64,000 nucleotides of DNA from Thermoleophilales bacterium (GTDB lineage Bacteria; Actinomycetota; Thermoleophilia; Solirubrobacterales; 70-9): positions 434,001-498,000 of the forward strand of contig JACJWZ010000001.1 of assembly GCA_020636895.1 (NCBI GenBank). Direction: 5' to 3'. Every line of letters starts with the position of its first letter. Position 1 is the stretch's first letter. The notes under the pieces are model-generated. The model was not told where the DNA came from. It did not search any database and worked only from the letters and a program-made list of their open reading frames with translations. Positions 40,413 through 50,221 of this stretch are shown piece after piece. The translations under genes and the position numbers were made by a program.

Positions 40413-42761
40413 TCAGCGCTTCTCCTTGACCTTCCACCTGTGGACGACCTTGGCGCCGACGTTGCCGGCCTCGTCGATCGCGCGAACCGAGAACGTGTGC
40501 TTGCCGGGCTTGTACTTCTTCTCGTAGGGGGATCTGCAGTGCTTGAAGTCCTTGCCCTTGTCCCTGCTGCACTCGAACGTCACGCCTCGCTCGTCGGCGC
40601 TGAACTTGAACTTGGCCTTCTTCTTCTTGCCGCCCTTGGTCTTCTCCGTCTTCTTCGGCTTCTTGTTGATCTTCGCTGTGGGTGCGGTTGCATCGATCTC
40701 GAAGGAGCGCGAGGCGGGCGTCGCGTCGACGTTCCCGGCAGCGTCGGCCGCTCGCACTTCGAAGGTATGAGCGCCGTCGCCGAGGCCGGCGAGCGAGCGT
40801 GGTGAGGTGCACGCGGCGAACGCGCCGCCGTCGACACGACACTCGAAGCTGCTTGCGTCCGCGGCGGAGAAGCCGAACTCGGGGCTCGAGTCGGCCGTCA
40901 GGCCGTTCGGACCGGAGGTGATCGCGGTGTCGGGGGCGACGGTGTCGACGGTGAAGTTGACGACCACGGGCGTCGGGTCCGGGGTGCCCGCGAGGTTGAG
41001 CGCGCGCACCCGGAACGTGTGGGCGCCGTCGGCCAGCGCCGCTGTCGTGTGCGTGCCCGACCCGGAGCACAGCGCGAACGACGCGGTGTCGACCCGGCAC
41101 TGGAACACGACGGGTGCCTCGTCAGAGCTGAAGGTGAAGGTCGGGGTGGAGTCGTTGCCGGTCGCCGCCGGGCCGGAGCTGAGGATCGTCTCCGCCGAGT
41201 TGTCGCGATCGGCGGCGATGATCGAGCTGTCGATGTCGGCGCCGCCGACGAGCTCGAGCCCGTCCGGACTGACGGCGAGCGATCGCACTTCCCCGAGCCC
41301 CGAGCCGGTTCCCCCGGCCGTCGCACCGGGGTCGGAGGCGGTGCACGCCCCCGTGCCGCTCGGTCCCGCGGCTGTGTCGCCGCTCACGCACGCGCGCCAG
41401 CTCGGCTCACCGTTGCTCGGCGCCAGGTCCAGGGTTGCGATAGCCGAGTCGGCGAAGGCTGCCGCGTAGAGGTTCAGTCCGTCGGGGCTCACCGTGACCG
41501 ACTGGACGCCGGAGAGCCCGCTGGAGACGCCGGTGCTGGACGCCTCGGGGAGGTAGTCGCAACCCGTGGTGTCGGTGTCGCCGCTGACGCAGGACTCGAA
41601 GCTGAGATCGCTGCTGCCCGGACCGCGCGAGAACTGGACGATCGCGTCGTCTTGCTGCGAGCCCGAGTAGACGTTCTCGCCGGCTGGATCGAGCGCGACG
41701 GTCTGCGTGCGGTTGAGGCCCGAGGTCACGCCGTTGGCAGATGCCCCCGGCATCGCGGTCGAGCAGGCGGTGGTGCCGGACGGGCCGGTGCCCGTCTCAC
41801 CCGTGATGCAGTCGAAGTTCGAGAGTCCCCCCGCGATTCCACGGTCGAACCAGACGACCGCGTGGTCGTCGTGCGAGCCGAGGTAGAGGCTGCTCCCGTC
41901 GTCGCTCACGACCGGTCCATAGGGCGTGTCGATACCGCTGCCGCCGCCGTTGGCAGTTGTCACGGTCAGGTCGGAGCAGGCCCCTGTCCCGGTTGATCCG
42001 CTGGCGATCTCTCCCGTCCTGCAGCTGTCGAACGTCAGCGCGCCGGTGGTCGGATTTCGGGTGAACCGGGCCACCGCGTCGTCGCTGGAGCCCGTGACGT
42101 AGACGCTGGTCCCCGCTCCCGGGCTGATCGCAATCCCGCTCGTAGAGTCGAGCCCTGTGTTGGCCCCACCGCCCCCCGCGGCCGTGGGCAGGGCTGTGCA
42201 CGCGCCGCCGAAGCCCGTCGTCGCTGAGTTGGAGGCCGCGTAGCAGCTGACGAAGGTGAGCGCGCCCGTGGTCGTATTGCGGCTGAAGTGGGCGACCGCA
42301 TCATCGCCCTGGGAGGCGGTGTAGACGTCCTCGCCGTCGGGGCTGACGGCGGCGTCGACGACGCCGTTGACGCCTGAGTTGAAGCCCAAGGGAACGCTCA
42401 CCGCCAGCGTGGTGCAGGCGGAGCTCGCGTCGGTATCACCCGTGATGCACTCGCCGAACGTGATCGCACCGGTGCTCGTATTGCGGTTCAGGTGGATGAT
42501 CGCGTCGGAGCGCTGTGAGGTTGCGTAGACGTCGGCGCCGTCGGGGCTGATGTCTACCGACTGGATCCCTTCGAGCCCGCTGCCGGCGCCCGCCGCGGCT
42601 GCGAACGCGCTCTGAGCGCAGCGGGTTGCTGTGCTCGTGTCGCCGCTCAGGCAGCGGATCTCGTCGAGGTCGCCGGTCGCGGCGGCCGCATCGCCGCTCA
42701 GAGAGAGCAGCGAAACGGCGGCCCCTGCGCCCGCCACCAAGACTCGACGCCACCCGAACAC
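40413..42761 (-). CDS. Secreted beta-propeller protein with C-terminal Ig-like domains
   Basis: A 782-residue exported protein. After a signal peptide come about seven repeats of the pattern SPDG-x2-(V/L)Y-x4-DDA(I/V)-x-(H/F)F-x-R-(N)-x3-G-(A)-(L)-(T/S)F (VSPDGEDVYTASQGDDAVAHFSR, etc.), a lactonase/YVTN-like beta-propeller. Each is followed by a Cys-flanked linker (SCxSGDTxxxxACT). From ~520, two Ig-like domains follow (STPTFTFSSDEAPVVFQCRVD and ECRVDGGAFAACTSP). A Lys-rich stretch and a third similar domain complete it (VTFECSRDKGKDFKHC). The Cys pairs are regular, suggesting disulfides per blade. The ligand is unknown; such proteins are plentiful in this lineage. Confidence 0.72.
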   Translation of the reverse strand: MFGWRRVLVAGAGAAVSLLSLSGDAAAATGDLDEIRCLSGDTSTATRCAQSAFAAAAGAGSGLEGIQSVDISPDGADVYATSQRSDAIIHLNRNTSTGAITFGECITGDTDASSACTTLAVSVPLGFNSGVNGVVDAAVSPDGEDVYTASQGDDAVAHFSRNTTTGALTFVSCYAASNSATTGFGGACTALPTAAGGGGANTGLDSTSGIAISPGAGTSVYVTGSSDDAVARFTRNPTTGALTFDSCRTGEIASGSTGTGACSDLTVTTANGGGSGIDTPYGPVVSDDGSSLYLGSHDDHAVVWFDRGIAGGLSNFDCITGETGTGPSGTTACSTAMPGASANGVTSGLNRTQTVALDPAGENVYSGSQQDDAIVQFSRGPGSSDLSFESCVSGDTDTTGCDYLPEASSTGVSSGLSGVQSVTVSPDGLNLYAAAFADSAIATLDLAPSNGEPSWRACVSGDTAAGPSGTGACTASDPGATAGGTGSGLGEVRSLAVSPDGLELVGGADIDSSIIAADRDNSAETILSSGPAATGNDSTPTFTFSSDEAPVVFQCRVDTASFALCSGSGTHTTAALADGAHTFRVRALNLAGTPDPTPVVVNFTVDTVAPDTAITSGPNGLTADSSPEFGFSAADASSFECRVDGGAFAACTSPRSLAGLGDGAHTFEVRAADAAGNVDATPASRSFEIDATAPTAKINKKPKKTEKTKGGKKKKAKFKFSADERGVTFECSRDKGKDFKHCRSPYEKKYKPGKHTFSVRAIDEAGNVGAKVVHRWKVKEKR

Positions 42762-42797
42762 ATGACGACCATAGCCGGAAATCCGGCTCGTGACGAG

Positions 42798-43043
42798 CTA
42801 GCTCTCGTAGAGCTTGACGATGCGCACGCCGCCCTCGGCGCCGGCGGCCTTGGCCGCGTCGACGCAGAGGTTGCAGAGAACGCATTCGTCGAGGTTCTCG
42901 CGGATGATCCTGACGCCGGCGTCACCGGCGGCGAAGATGTCGACCGGACAGACTTCGGCGAGCTTCTTCGCGAGTTCCGCGTCGCCGGCCACCGAGTCGG
43001 CGACCTCGACGTCGATGAAGATTCCGTGCAGCAGCTCGCTCAC
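42798..43043 (-). CDS. Ferredoxin-like [4Fe-4S] protein coupled to sucCD
   Basis: An 81-residue protein, GTG 43043, overlapping the sucD stop (GTGA). The cysteine pattern is CP...CVLCNLC: a leading Cys-Pro followed ~25 residues later by CxxCxxC, as in FixX-type single-cluster ferredoxins. Four Cys suffice for one [4Fe-4S] cluster. Its place at the end of the succinyl-CoA synthetase operon suggests it serves a ferredoxin-linked 2-oxo acid oxidoreductase step of the same pathway. No such oxidoreductase is in the window, so this is inference. Confidence 0.75.
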   Translation of the reverse strand: MSELLHGIFIDVEVADSVAGDAELAKKLAEVCPVDIFAAGDAGVRIIRENLDECVLCNLCVDAAKAAGAEGGVRIVKLYES

Positions 43044-43951
43044 TTGCCCAACGCCTCCTTCACCCGATCGGGGATGTGGTCGATGCGCTCGACGACGGGG
43101 ATCCCCGCGGCCTCGAGGCGCGCGATCTTCTCGGTCGCGGAGTCCTCCTTGCCTTCGACGATCGTGCCGGCGTGGCCGAAGCTCATGCCCTGCATCTCCT
43201 CGTCGTCCATAAAGCGGCCGGCCATGAAGGCGACGATCGGCATCGTCGATCCGGCCTCCTCGCGCCACTCGACAAGCTCGGCTTCCATGCGGCCGCCGGG
43301 CTCGGTGTAGATGACGATGGCCTCAGTCTGGGGGTCCTCCTCGAAGAGTGGCATCAGGTCGGCGTAGGTGGAGCCGATGATCGCGTCGCCGCCGATCGAG
43401 ACGGCCGTCGAGACGCCGAGGCCGGCAGCGGTGAGGGTGGAGGAGATCTCGGTGGTCATGCCGCCGGAGCGGGACATGACGCCGACGGATCCGGCGACGT
43501 AGGCCTTGGCCGCGTCCTTGGCCGGGCCGCCGATGCCGCCCATCTTGGCGACGCCGGGGGCGATCAGGCCGAGGCAGTTGGGGCCGATGATGCGAGCACC
43601 GCGCTCGTCGGCCAGCTCGACCATCTCGGCGACGTCGCGGCGCGGGATCCGCTCGGTGACCACGACGATCAGCTTGATCCCGTTCTCGATCGCCTCGAAC
43701 ACGGCGTCCTTGGTAAAGGCGGGGGGGACGGTCGCCACTGCTCCGTCGATCGGCTTGCCGTGGTGCTCGACGGCCTGCTCGACGGTGTCGAAGACGGGAA
43801 CCCCGTGGACCTCGCGGCCCTTGCGGCCGGGGGTGACGCCGCCCACGATGCTGGAGCCGAAGTCGAGGCACTCGCGGGTCAGGTTGACCGCCTCGCGGCC
43901 CGTAATGCCCTGGACGATGAAGGTGAAGTCCTCGTTCAGCAGGATGGACAT
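43040..43951 (-). CDS. sucD: Succinyl-CoA synthetase, alpha subunit
   Basis: A 303-residue alpha subunit of succinate-CoA ligase (TCA cycle, substrate-level phosphorylation). ATG 43951 overlaps the sucC stop (ATGA). The CoA-binding Rossmann domain includes FIVQGITGREAVNLT and GGVTPGRKGREVHGVPVFDTV. The ligase domain has VGVMSRSGGMTTEISS, and the phosphorylated histidine is in SFGHAGTIVEG. The length agrees with the family. Confidence 0.95.
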   Translation of the reverse strand: MSILLNEDFTFIVQGITGREAVNLTRECLDFGSSIVGGVTPGRKGREVHGVPVFDTVEQAVEHHGKPIDGAVATVPPAFTKDAVFEAIENGIKLIVVVTERIPRRDVAEMVELADERGARIIGPNCLGLIAPGVAKMGGIGGPAKDAAKAYVAGSVGVMSRSGGMTTEISSTLTAAGLGVSTAVSIGGDAIIGSTYADLMPLFEEDPQTEAIVIYTEPGGRMEAELVEWREEAGSTMPIVAFMAGRFMDDEEMQGMSFGHAGTIVEGKEDSATEKIARLEAAGIPVVERIDHIPDRVKEALGK

Positions 43952-45165
43952 CAGGCGCCGCCTCCCTGGATCTTGGCGACCGCCGTTCCCGCCGCGTCCC
44001 ACATCGAGACGGAGCGGTCGGCGTACTCGACGCCGTACTTGTCGAGGATCTTGTAGCCCTCGTCCTCCCAGGCGCCCGGGATGCGGAAGATCGCAATGGT
44101 TTCACCCGGATCCTTACCGAGCTCGAGGCAGGCCTTGATGACGCCGCGGGCGACGATGTCGACCCGGGTGTTGGAGACGATCGACATCATCACGGCGATC
44201 TTCTCGACGCCGTCCTTCTGCAGGATCTCCTTGGCGAGGCCGCACGACTTCGACACCGAGGGGTTGCCGCCGATCTCGGCGTAGTTGGCGGGCTTGCCGC
44301 CCTGGTTGCGAACCGCGTCGGTGAGGGTGAGCGACCCTCCGCCGGCGCCGATCACGAGCCCGATGTTGCCGGTGAAGCCGTGGTCTTTGCCCTGGATGAC
44401 GCCGCGATGGTCGGCCGCGTCGATCGCCTTGACGTTGCGCTCGAAGTCGCTCGGCTCGTACATCTCGCGCGGCTCGGAGAGGTCGACGCCGAGCTCGGTC
44501 AGGACCTTCTTGTGGCGGCCGACGGCCTCGTCCTCCATCTCCATGTGCGCGTCGAGCGCGACGAAGGAGCCGTCGGAGAGCTTGGCGAGAGGGTTGATCT
44601 CGGCGAGGGTCATGTCGTAGTCGCGCTGCAGGCGCGCGAGGGCGGCGAGGACACGGGAGGCCTTTCCGAGGTCGGAGCCGGTCATCCCGCAGCGGGCGAC
44701 GGTCTCCTTGGCCTGGAAGTCAGCGATCGGGTGGAGGTTCGAGAGGTGGCCGCGGCCGACGTGCTCGGGGTGCTCCTCGGCGACCTGCTCGATGTCGATA
44801 CCGCCCATGTCGCTGAAGAGCATCATCGGGCGCCGAGCGCGGCCGTCCCAGAGGACCGCCGCGTAGTACTCGTGCTCGACCTCGGCCTTGGGGTCGACGA
44901 GGACGCCGACCGGCATGTGGTTGCTGATCTCGAGCTCGAGGATCTCGAGTGCGTGCGCGGCGGCTTCCGCGGGCGTGTCGGCGAACTTGACGCCACCTGC
45001 CTTCATGCGGCCGCCGACGAGCACCTGCGACTTGACGACGACCGGGCCGCCGATCCTCTCTGCGGCCTCCCGCGCTTCGTCGGCGCTCTTGCAGAAGCCG
45101 TACTGCGTGACCGGGATCCCGGCCCGCTCGACGAGGCGGCGTGATTCGTACTCGTAGAAGCGCAT
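43951..45165 (-). CDS. sucC: Succinyl-CoA synthetase, beta subunit
   Basis: A 404-residue nucleotide- and succinate-binding subunit from ATG 45165 (MRFYEYESRRLVERAGIPV). The ATP-grasp domain is clear: VVVKSQVLVGGRMKAGGVKFADTPAEA, the LAEINPLAKLSDGSFVALDAHMEMED metal site, and GLVIGAGGGSLTLTDAV with the GGNPSV segment in the C-terminal domain. It is slightly longer than the E. coli protein (388 aa). First gene of sucC-sucD-ferredoxin, all overlapping. ADP versus GDP specificity is not predicted. Confidence 0.95.
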   Translation of the reverse strand: MRFYEYESRRLVERAGIPVTQYGFCKSADEAREAAERIGGPVVVKSQVLVGGRMKAGGVKFADTPAEAAAHALEILELEISNHMPVGVLVDPKAEVEHEYYAAVLWDGRARRPMMLFSDMGGIDIEQVAEEHPEHVGRGHLSNLHPIADFQAKETVARCGMTGSDLGKASRVLAALARLQRDYDMTLAEINPLAKLSDGSFVALDAHMEMEDEAVGRHKKVLTELGVDLSEPREMYEPSDFERNVKAIDAADHRGVIQGKDHGFTGNIGLVIGAGGGSLTLTDAVRNQGGKPANYAEIGGNPSVSKSCGLAKEILQKDGVEKIAVMMSIVSNTRVDIVARGVIKACLELGKDPGETIAIFRIPGAWEDEGYKILDKYGVEYADRSVSMWDAAGTAVAKIQGGGA

Positions 45166-45276
45166 AGGTGAGAGTGAGGGCCTGGCCCGGAGCTGCTCGT
45201 GGTCGCTCAGCCGGGCGCCGCGGAACCCTACATGGCGGGGCCGCGTGGACGAGCCGCGGCCGCGCCAGCCCCCCTG

Positions 45277-45328
45277 CGCCGAACGTCGACCGTGCGGGGC
45301 CACGCGGGGCGGAAATCGACGTTCGGCG
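45277..45328 (+). repeat. Long perfect inverted repeat upstream of sucC
   Basis: CGCCGAACGTCGA (45277-45289) and TCGACGTTCGGCG (45316-45328) are perfect 13-bp arms with a 26-nt GC-rich loop that itself contains CGTG...CACG. It lies in the divergent gap, 112 bp upstream of sucC and 51 bp before the small secreted-protein gene. The rest of the 213-bp gap shows no gene. Confidence 0.6.
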
Positions 45329-45378
45329 AGTTGGCAGGGCTCGAACTGGAGGTTTTCGCGCCGCCGGCCGATACGGTC

Positions 45379-45873
45379 ATGGCAAGGGACGCGAACCAAG
45401 GATTGGAACCTGAGTTGAGGAAGCGAAACGCTGTTGGGATGCTCGCTGCGCTGGCGCTGTTGGCGTTGCCGGCCACAACCATGGGCGACCGGGCGGGCCA
45501 CGGGGCCGAGCGCCGTGGGCTCGGGGCGCTCATCGCCCATGACTCGGCCCGCGACAACCCCGCTGCCGCAGTCGCCCAGACGACGCTCCAGCGCGGTGAG
45601 ATGGGCAAGGTCTCCTACCGGATCACCACCGTCCCCAACCGCACCAAGGTCGACTGGGGGGTCACCGTCCGCTGCATGAGGGGCTTCCTGATCGACTACT
45701 TCCCTGGCCCCGGCGACTTCAAGACGGGCACCAGGCCCGGTGGCTTCGGAGGCACCTTCCGCGTCCCGCTCAAGGACCCGGACTACTGCACGTTCGCCGT
45801 GGCCGGTCAGACCTTCGAGCACGACGCCGGCAAGAGGGTCACGGTCAAGATCTACAACAAGGGCAGGCGGTAG
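45379..45873 (+). CDS. Small secreted protein of unknown function
   Basis: A 164-residue protein with a signal-peptide-like hydrophobic segment ([19 protein letters not shown]). ATG 45379 gives a 17-residue n-region; TTG 45415 would start right at RKRNAVG and is a good alternative. The mature region is beta-rich ([57 protein letters not shown]) with two Cys that could pair. No family is recognised. It is divergent from sucC. Confidence 0.5.
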   Translation: MARDANQGLEPELRKRNAVGMLAALALLALPATTMGDRAGHGAERRGLGALIAHDSARDNPAAAVAQTTLQRGEMGKVSYRITTVPNRTKVDWGVTVRCMRGFLIDYFPGPGDFKTGTRPGGFGGTFRVPLKDPDYCTFAVAGQTFEHDAGKRVTVKIYNKGRR

Positions 45874-46042
45874 GACCAGCGCCCGGGCCGGGCATCGGCC
45901 CGTTTCGGGTGTCCGTGCTCGCCACGGTGTCGTTCCGGGGCCGGGTGCGGCACAATGCGGCTTCCTACGCCCGCACCGGTCGGCGGTTTTCGCCAGTCCC
46001 CGAGGGCACACGAATAGGCACCCCCGCGATCCCACCAAGGAG

Positions 46043-47881
46043 ATGAGCGCCCCCCCGATGAGCGACGCCCCGGCCACCGAGCCCACGAACACCGACGTGA
46101 CCGACAACCAGTCCCTGATCACCTGGGTGGACGAGATCGCGGAACTGACCCAGCCCGCCTCGGTCTACTGGTGCGATGGGTCCGCTGAGGAGTACGAGCG
46201 GCTCTGCCAGGAGCTCGTCGATGCCGGGACCTTCCGCAAGCTCTCCGACGCCAAGCGCCCCAACTCCTACCTCGCCTGGTCGGACCCGAGCGACGTCGCC
46301 CGCGTCGAGGACCGGACCTTCATCTGCAGCGAGGAGGAGGCCGACGCCGGCCCGACCAACAACTGGCGTGCTCCGGCGGAGATGCGGGACACGCTCGCCA
46401 AGCTCTACGACGGCTGCATGGCCGGCCGCACCATGTACGTGGTTCCGTTCTCGATGGGCCCGCTCGGCTCCGACAAGTCGCACATCGGCGTCCAGCTCAC
46501 CGACTCGCCCTACGTCGTCGTCTCGATGCGGATCATGACCCGGATGGGCCAGCGCGCCCTCGACGTCCTCGGTGCCGAGGGCGAGTTCGTGCCCTGCGTG
46601 CACTCGGTCGGCCATCCGCTCGCCGAGGGCGAGGAGGACTCGACCTGGCCGACCAACGCGGAGACGAAGTACATCTGTCACTTCCCCGAGACCCGCGAGA
46701 TCTGGTCGTTCGGCTCCGGGTACGGCGGCAATGCGCTGCTCGGCAAGAAGTGCTTTGCGCTGCGCATCGCCTCGGCCATGGCCCGCGACGAGGGCTGGAT
46801 GGCCGAGCACATGCTCATCCTCAAGCTCACCTCGCCCCAGGGTGAGGTCAAGTACGTGACCGGCGCCTTCCCGTCGGCGTGCGGCAAGACCAACCTCGCG
46901 ATGCTGATCCCCACGCTCGAGGGCTGGACCGTCGAGACCGTCGGCGATGACATCGCCTGGATGAAGTTCGGCGACGACGGCCGGCTGTACGCGATCAACC
47001 CGGAGGCAGGGTTCTTCGGCGTCGCGCCCGGCACCGGGGCGGACACGAACCCCAACGCGATCGCAGCGATCGAGAAGAACACGATCTTCACCAACACGGC
47101 GCTGACCGATGACGGTGACATCTGGTGGGAGGGCATGACCGACGAGCCGCCGGCGCACGCGATCGACTGGCACGGCAACGATTGGACGCCGGACTCCGAC
47201 GAGCCCGCCGCTCATCCGAACGCCCGTTTCACGGTGCCCGCCGACCAGTCGCCCTCGATCGCCGACGAGTGGGAGGACCCGGTCGGCGTTCCGATCGACG
47301 CGTTCCTCTTCGGCGGCCGCCGCGCGACCGTCGTCCCGCTGGTTCGCGAGTCGTTCGACTGGGAGCACGGCGTCTTCATGGGGGCGACGATGTCCTCGGA
47401 GATGACCGCCGCCGCGTTCGGCACGGTCGGCCAACTCCGCTTCGACCCCTTCGCGATGCTCCCGTTCTGCGGCTACGACATGGCCCGGTACTTCCAGCAC
47501 TGGCTCGACATCGGCGCCAAGGCCGACCCCGAGAAGCTGCCCAGGATCTTCTACGTCAACTGGTTCCGCAAGGACGAGGACGGGAAGTTCATCTGGCCCG
47601 GCTTCGGCGAGAACAGCCGCGTGCTCGAGTGGGTCTTCCGCCGCTGCGACGGCGAGTCGGCTGCAGAGGAGACCCCGATCGGGCTCGTCCCGGCCGCCGG
47701 TGAGCTCAACACCGAGGGGCTCGAGATCAGCGACGAGGAGCTCGCCGAGTTGACCGCGGTCGACGAGGAGAAGCTGAAGGCCGAGTTGCCGCAGGTAGAG
47801 GAGCACCTCGCTCGCTTCGGCGACCGGCTCCCGGCGCCGCTGCGCGATCACCTCGAGCTGCTGAAGAGCAAGCTGGACTAG
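46043..47881 (+). CDS. pckG: Phosphoenolpyruvate carboxykinase (GTP)
   Basis: GTP-dependent PEPCK of 612 aa, converting oxaloacetate to PEP in gluconeogenesis. Signatures: [23 protein letters not shown] (substrate loop), the kinase-1 P-loop [13 protein letters not shown] with its reactive Cys (~278), [30 protein letters not shown] (kinase-2 and metal region), and [28 protein letters not shown]. The ATG at 46043 abuts GGAG without spacing; ATG 46058, 15 nt from the same site, may be the true start. Confidence 0.95.
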   Translation: MSAPPMSDAPATEPTNTDVTDNQSLITWVDEIAELTQPASVYWCDGSAEEYERLCQELVDAGTFRKLSDAKRPNSYLAWSDPSDVARVEDRTFICSEEEADAGPTNNWRAPAEMRDTLAKLYDGCMAGRTMYVVPFSMGPLGSDKSHIGVQLTDSPYVVVSMRIMTRMGQRALDVLGAEGEFVPCVHSVGHPLAEGEEDSTWPTNAETKYICHFPETREIWSFGSGYGGNALLGKKCFALRIASAMARDEGWMAEHMLILKLTSPQGEVKYVTGAFPSACGKTNLAMLIPTLEGWTVETVGDDIAWMKFGDDGRLYAINPEAGFFGVAPGTGADTNPNAIAAIEKNTIFTNTALTDDGDIWWEGMTDEPPAHAIDWHGNDWTPDSDEPAAHPNARFTVPADQSPSIADEWEDPVGVPIDAFLFGGRRATVVPLVRESFDWEHGVFMGATMSSEMTAAAFGTVGQLRFDPFAMLPFCGYDMARYFQHWLDIGAKADPEKLPRIFYVNWFRKDEDGKFIWPGFGENSRVLEWVFRRCDGESAAEETPIGLVPAAGELNTEGLEISDEELAELTAVDEEKLKAELPQVEEHLARFGDRLPAPLRDHLELLKSKLD

Positions 47882-47953
47882 GCGGAGACCTTCGCTCCCG
47901 CGCGGCGAGGCGGGAGCCCCGCCGCGGGGGGTGGCTCCGCGTGGGTGACGCGT

Positions 47954-47988
47954 GGCGCTTTTCCCACCGAATACGTGGAAAAGTCGCC
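47954..47988 (+). terminator. Bidirectional terminator hairpin after pckG
   Basis: GGCG-CTTTTCC-AC pairs with GT-GGAAAAG-CGCC (arms 47954-47967 and 47975-47988; one bulged base on each side, 7-nt loop). The A/T tracts within the stem give each strand a T-run. It lies between the convergent pckG and Hsp70-like genes. Confidence 0.65.
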
Positions 47989-48076
47989 ATGCGCTCGGGC
48001 GGGGCGGGACCGGGAGGCGCCTCGCGCCGTCCGGACGGGCCCGGCTCGCGCTGGTGGCTTGGCCGGCCGGATCCGG

Positions 48077-50125
48077 CTAGTTCGCCGCGAACGACCAGGC
48101 GTTGATCAGCTCGATGTTGCTGAGGTCCTTGCCGATCACGAAGCCCAAGGCACGGTGCTCCGGCGCCGTCCAGACGACCTGACCGGTGTCCTCGGTCGTG
48201 TCGTAGCAGGCGATCTTGCCCTTGGTGACCGACCCGTCGGGGTTGGTCCACGTGCTCTGCGTGTTCCACTTCTCGCGGCAGGGACCACCCTGCGGGACGC
48301 CTCCGTCACGGTCCTTGAACACCTGCAGCGCGGTCTTGTTGTCGGGGAACTGCTCGACGATCACGGTGGAGTCGTTGCGGCCGGTGCAGGTCAGGCCCGC
48401 GATCGCGCCCTCCTCGAAGAACTTCTCCTTCTCGTCGACGCAGGTCGCGCGCACCTTCGGCTTGACGGCGAGCGCCAGCGCGTCGGTGTTGCCCTGGTCG
48501 TCCCCGATGTCCGTGGTGTCGACGACGTCCGTGGTGTCGGTCAGATCGGTCGAGTCCGTCCCGACGGTGTCGGTTCCGGCGCTGGTGTCGGTCGTGCCGC
48601 CACCGCTGTCACCACCGCTGAGGGTGATCGCCGCAGCGACGCCGCCGAGCACGACCACTGCGGCGGCCACGCCGGCGAGGATCTTGCCGCGGTTGCCGCC
48701 CTTTTTCCCTCCGCCTCCCGCGCCGAGCGGCTGCGCCGGCTGGCGCGGGGCGGGCTCCGGGGGAGGCGGTGGGGCCGGAGGGGGCGGTTCGTTGCCGCCA
48801 CCGCCACCCGAGCCTGAGCCGGAACCTCTCGAGGCGATCTGGGTGGCGTTCGGATCGCCACTGGCGGCGACGGTCTCGTCGGCTCCCGACGGGGGCGGGG
48901 GAGGCGTGTCACCTCCGCTCGAGGCGGCAGCCGCGCCCGCCGCAGCTCCGGCTGCGGCTGCGCCCGCTGCGGCGGCGCCCGGAAGCGGCGGAATGGGAGC
49001 GTCGGAGGCGGTCAGTGGAGCCTTGGTGATGCCCGAGGCCTTCGCGGCCTCGGTATCGAGACGCGCCGCGCCCATCGCGATGACGGCCTTCGGGTCGTCG
49101 AGATGCTCGGGGGAGATACCGAGACGCTCTTGGATCAGGCGCCCGACCAGCGGGATCCGCGATGAGCCGCCGGCGAGGTAGATCGCCTTCATGTCGTCGG
49201 TCTTCAGCCCCGCGGCGAGGATCGTCCGCTCGAGCTCGGCCACCGTCCCGCGCAGCGTCGGCGAGATGAGCCCTTCGAAATCGGAGACGGTCGCGCTCAA
49301 CTCCTGGTCGACCGGGGGGCCGAGGTAGAACTCGTACTCGGGGTTGCGCGAGAGCCCCTCCTTGGCGCGGCGCGCCTGGCGCAGCAGCTCGCGGTTGGCC
49401 TGCGCCCAGGTGCGGTCCTGCCGCTCGTCGGCGGTGCGGAGCTTGTCCCACGTCTCGCCGCCGAGCTGATCGCCGAGATGGCGGTAGAGGAGATCGTCGA
49501 AGTCCTCGCCGCCGAGCTCCTCGTCGCCGCCCGTCCGACCGACGACCTCGAACGTCTTCCCGGTCCGCTTGAGGACGGCGGTGTCGAGGGTGCCGCCGCC
49601 GAGGTCGTAGACGGCCACGTGCTCGCCGTCCTGCAGGCGTTCGGAGGCGAAGTGAACGGCTGCGGCCACGGGCTCGGGAACGAAGACCGGGTCGGGAAGG
49701 CCGGCCAGCTTGGCCGCCTGCTCGAGCTTGTCGAGACGCGACTTCTGCCAGCGCGCCGGGTGGGTGAGCCGGATCTCGCCCGGCGCCTCGCCGCCGCTCA
49801 GGCTGATCGCCTCGTTGTAGACCTCACGGAGGATCGCCGCGATGATCTCCACGGGTCGGAGCTGCTTGTCGCCGAGTTGGATGAACTCCTCGCCGAGCCT
49901 GCTCTTCGGCGTCCGTTCGAGGCACCAGGGCGCCATCGTCGAGAGCTCCTCGGCCTCGTTCCCGAGCACGAGCCGGCCGGTCTGCCCGGTCCCTTCGCGC
50001 CAGTAGACCATCGAGGGCATCCGCGGCCCGTTCTGCAGCTGGACCATCTCGACCCTGTCGCCGACCCTGCGGGCCGCCGCAGTTGAGGTCGTACCGACGT
50101 CGATTGCCAGGATCCAGCCGCTCAT
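48077..50125 (-). CDS. Membrane-anchored Hsp70-like ATPase with 4-Cys ectodomain (copy 1)
   Basis: A 682-residue protein from ATG 50125. Residues 1-~375 form an Hsp70/actin-type ATPase: phosphate-1 loop AIDVGTTSTAA, YDLGGGTLDTAVLKR, and AGGSSRIPLVGRLIQERLG. The DnaK substrate-binding domain is missing. Instead, an Ala/Pro/Gly-rich linker leads to one membrane helix (KILAGVAAAVVVLGGVAAA, ~478-497). An exterior domain of ~160 residues with four Cys (VRATCVDE, GLTCTG, GPCREK, KIACYD) follows. The architecture is shared with the gene at 53444. It is last of four minus-strand genes in the FHA/kinase cluster. Confidence 0.88.
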   Translation of the reverse strand: MSGWILAIDVGTTSTAAARRVGDRVEMVQLQNGPRMPSMVYWREGTGQTGRLVLGNEAEELSTMAPWCLERTPKSRLGEEFIQLGDKQLRPVEIIAAILREVYNEAISLSGGEAPGEIRLTHPARWQKSRLDKLEQAAKLAGLPDPVFVPEPVAAAVHFASERLQDGEHVAVYDLGGGTLDTAVLKRTGKTFEVVGRTGGDEELGGEDFDDLLYRHLGDQLGGETWDKLRTADERQDRTWAQANRELLRQARRAKEGLSRNPEYEFYLGPPVDQELSATVSDFEGLISPTLRGTVAELERTILAAGLKTDDMKAIYLAGGSSRIPLVGRLIQERLGISPEHLDDPKAVIAMGAARLDTEAAKASGITKAPLTASDAPIPPLPGAAAAGAAAAGAAAGAAAASSGGDTPPPPPSGADETVAASGDPNATQIASRGSGSGSGGGGGNEPPPPAPPPPPEPAPRQPAQPLGAGGGGKKGGNRGKILAGVAAAVVVLGGVAAAITLSGGDSGGGTTDTSAGTDTVGTDSTDLTDTTDVVDTTDIGDDQGNTDALALAVKPKVRATCVDEKEKFFEEGAIAGLTCTGRNDSTVIVEQFPDNKTALQVFKDRDGGVPQGGPCREKWNTQSTWTNPDGSVTKGKIACYDTTEDTGQVVWTAPEHRALGFVIGKDLSNIELINAWSFAAN

Positions 50126-50221
50126 GCACACCTTTCGTCGGGCCAATCCGGCCCTTCCCGAGAACGCGGCGAATCTATCAGCCGTACCCGCGCCCGATTC
50201 GCGCGCGGGAGCCGTGCCGGC

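Noticed and set aside
43076..44056. A 326-codon plus-strand frame over sucD/sucC
   Set aside because: It is antisense shadow of strongly conserved succinyl-CoA synthetase genes.
48901..49010. Ala-rich GCC/GCG tract in Hsp70-like copy 1 as a tandem DNA repeat
   Set aside because: It encodes the low-complexity linker between ATPase and membrane helix and has no regular period at DNA level.
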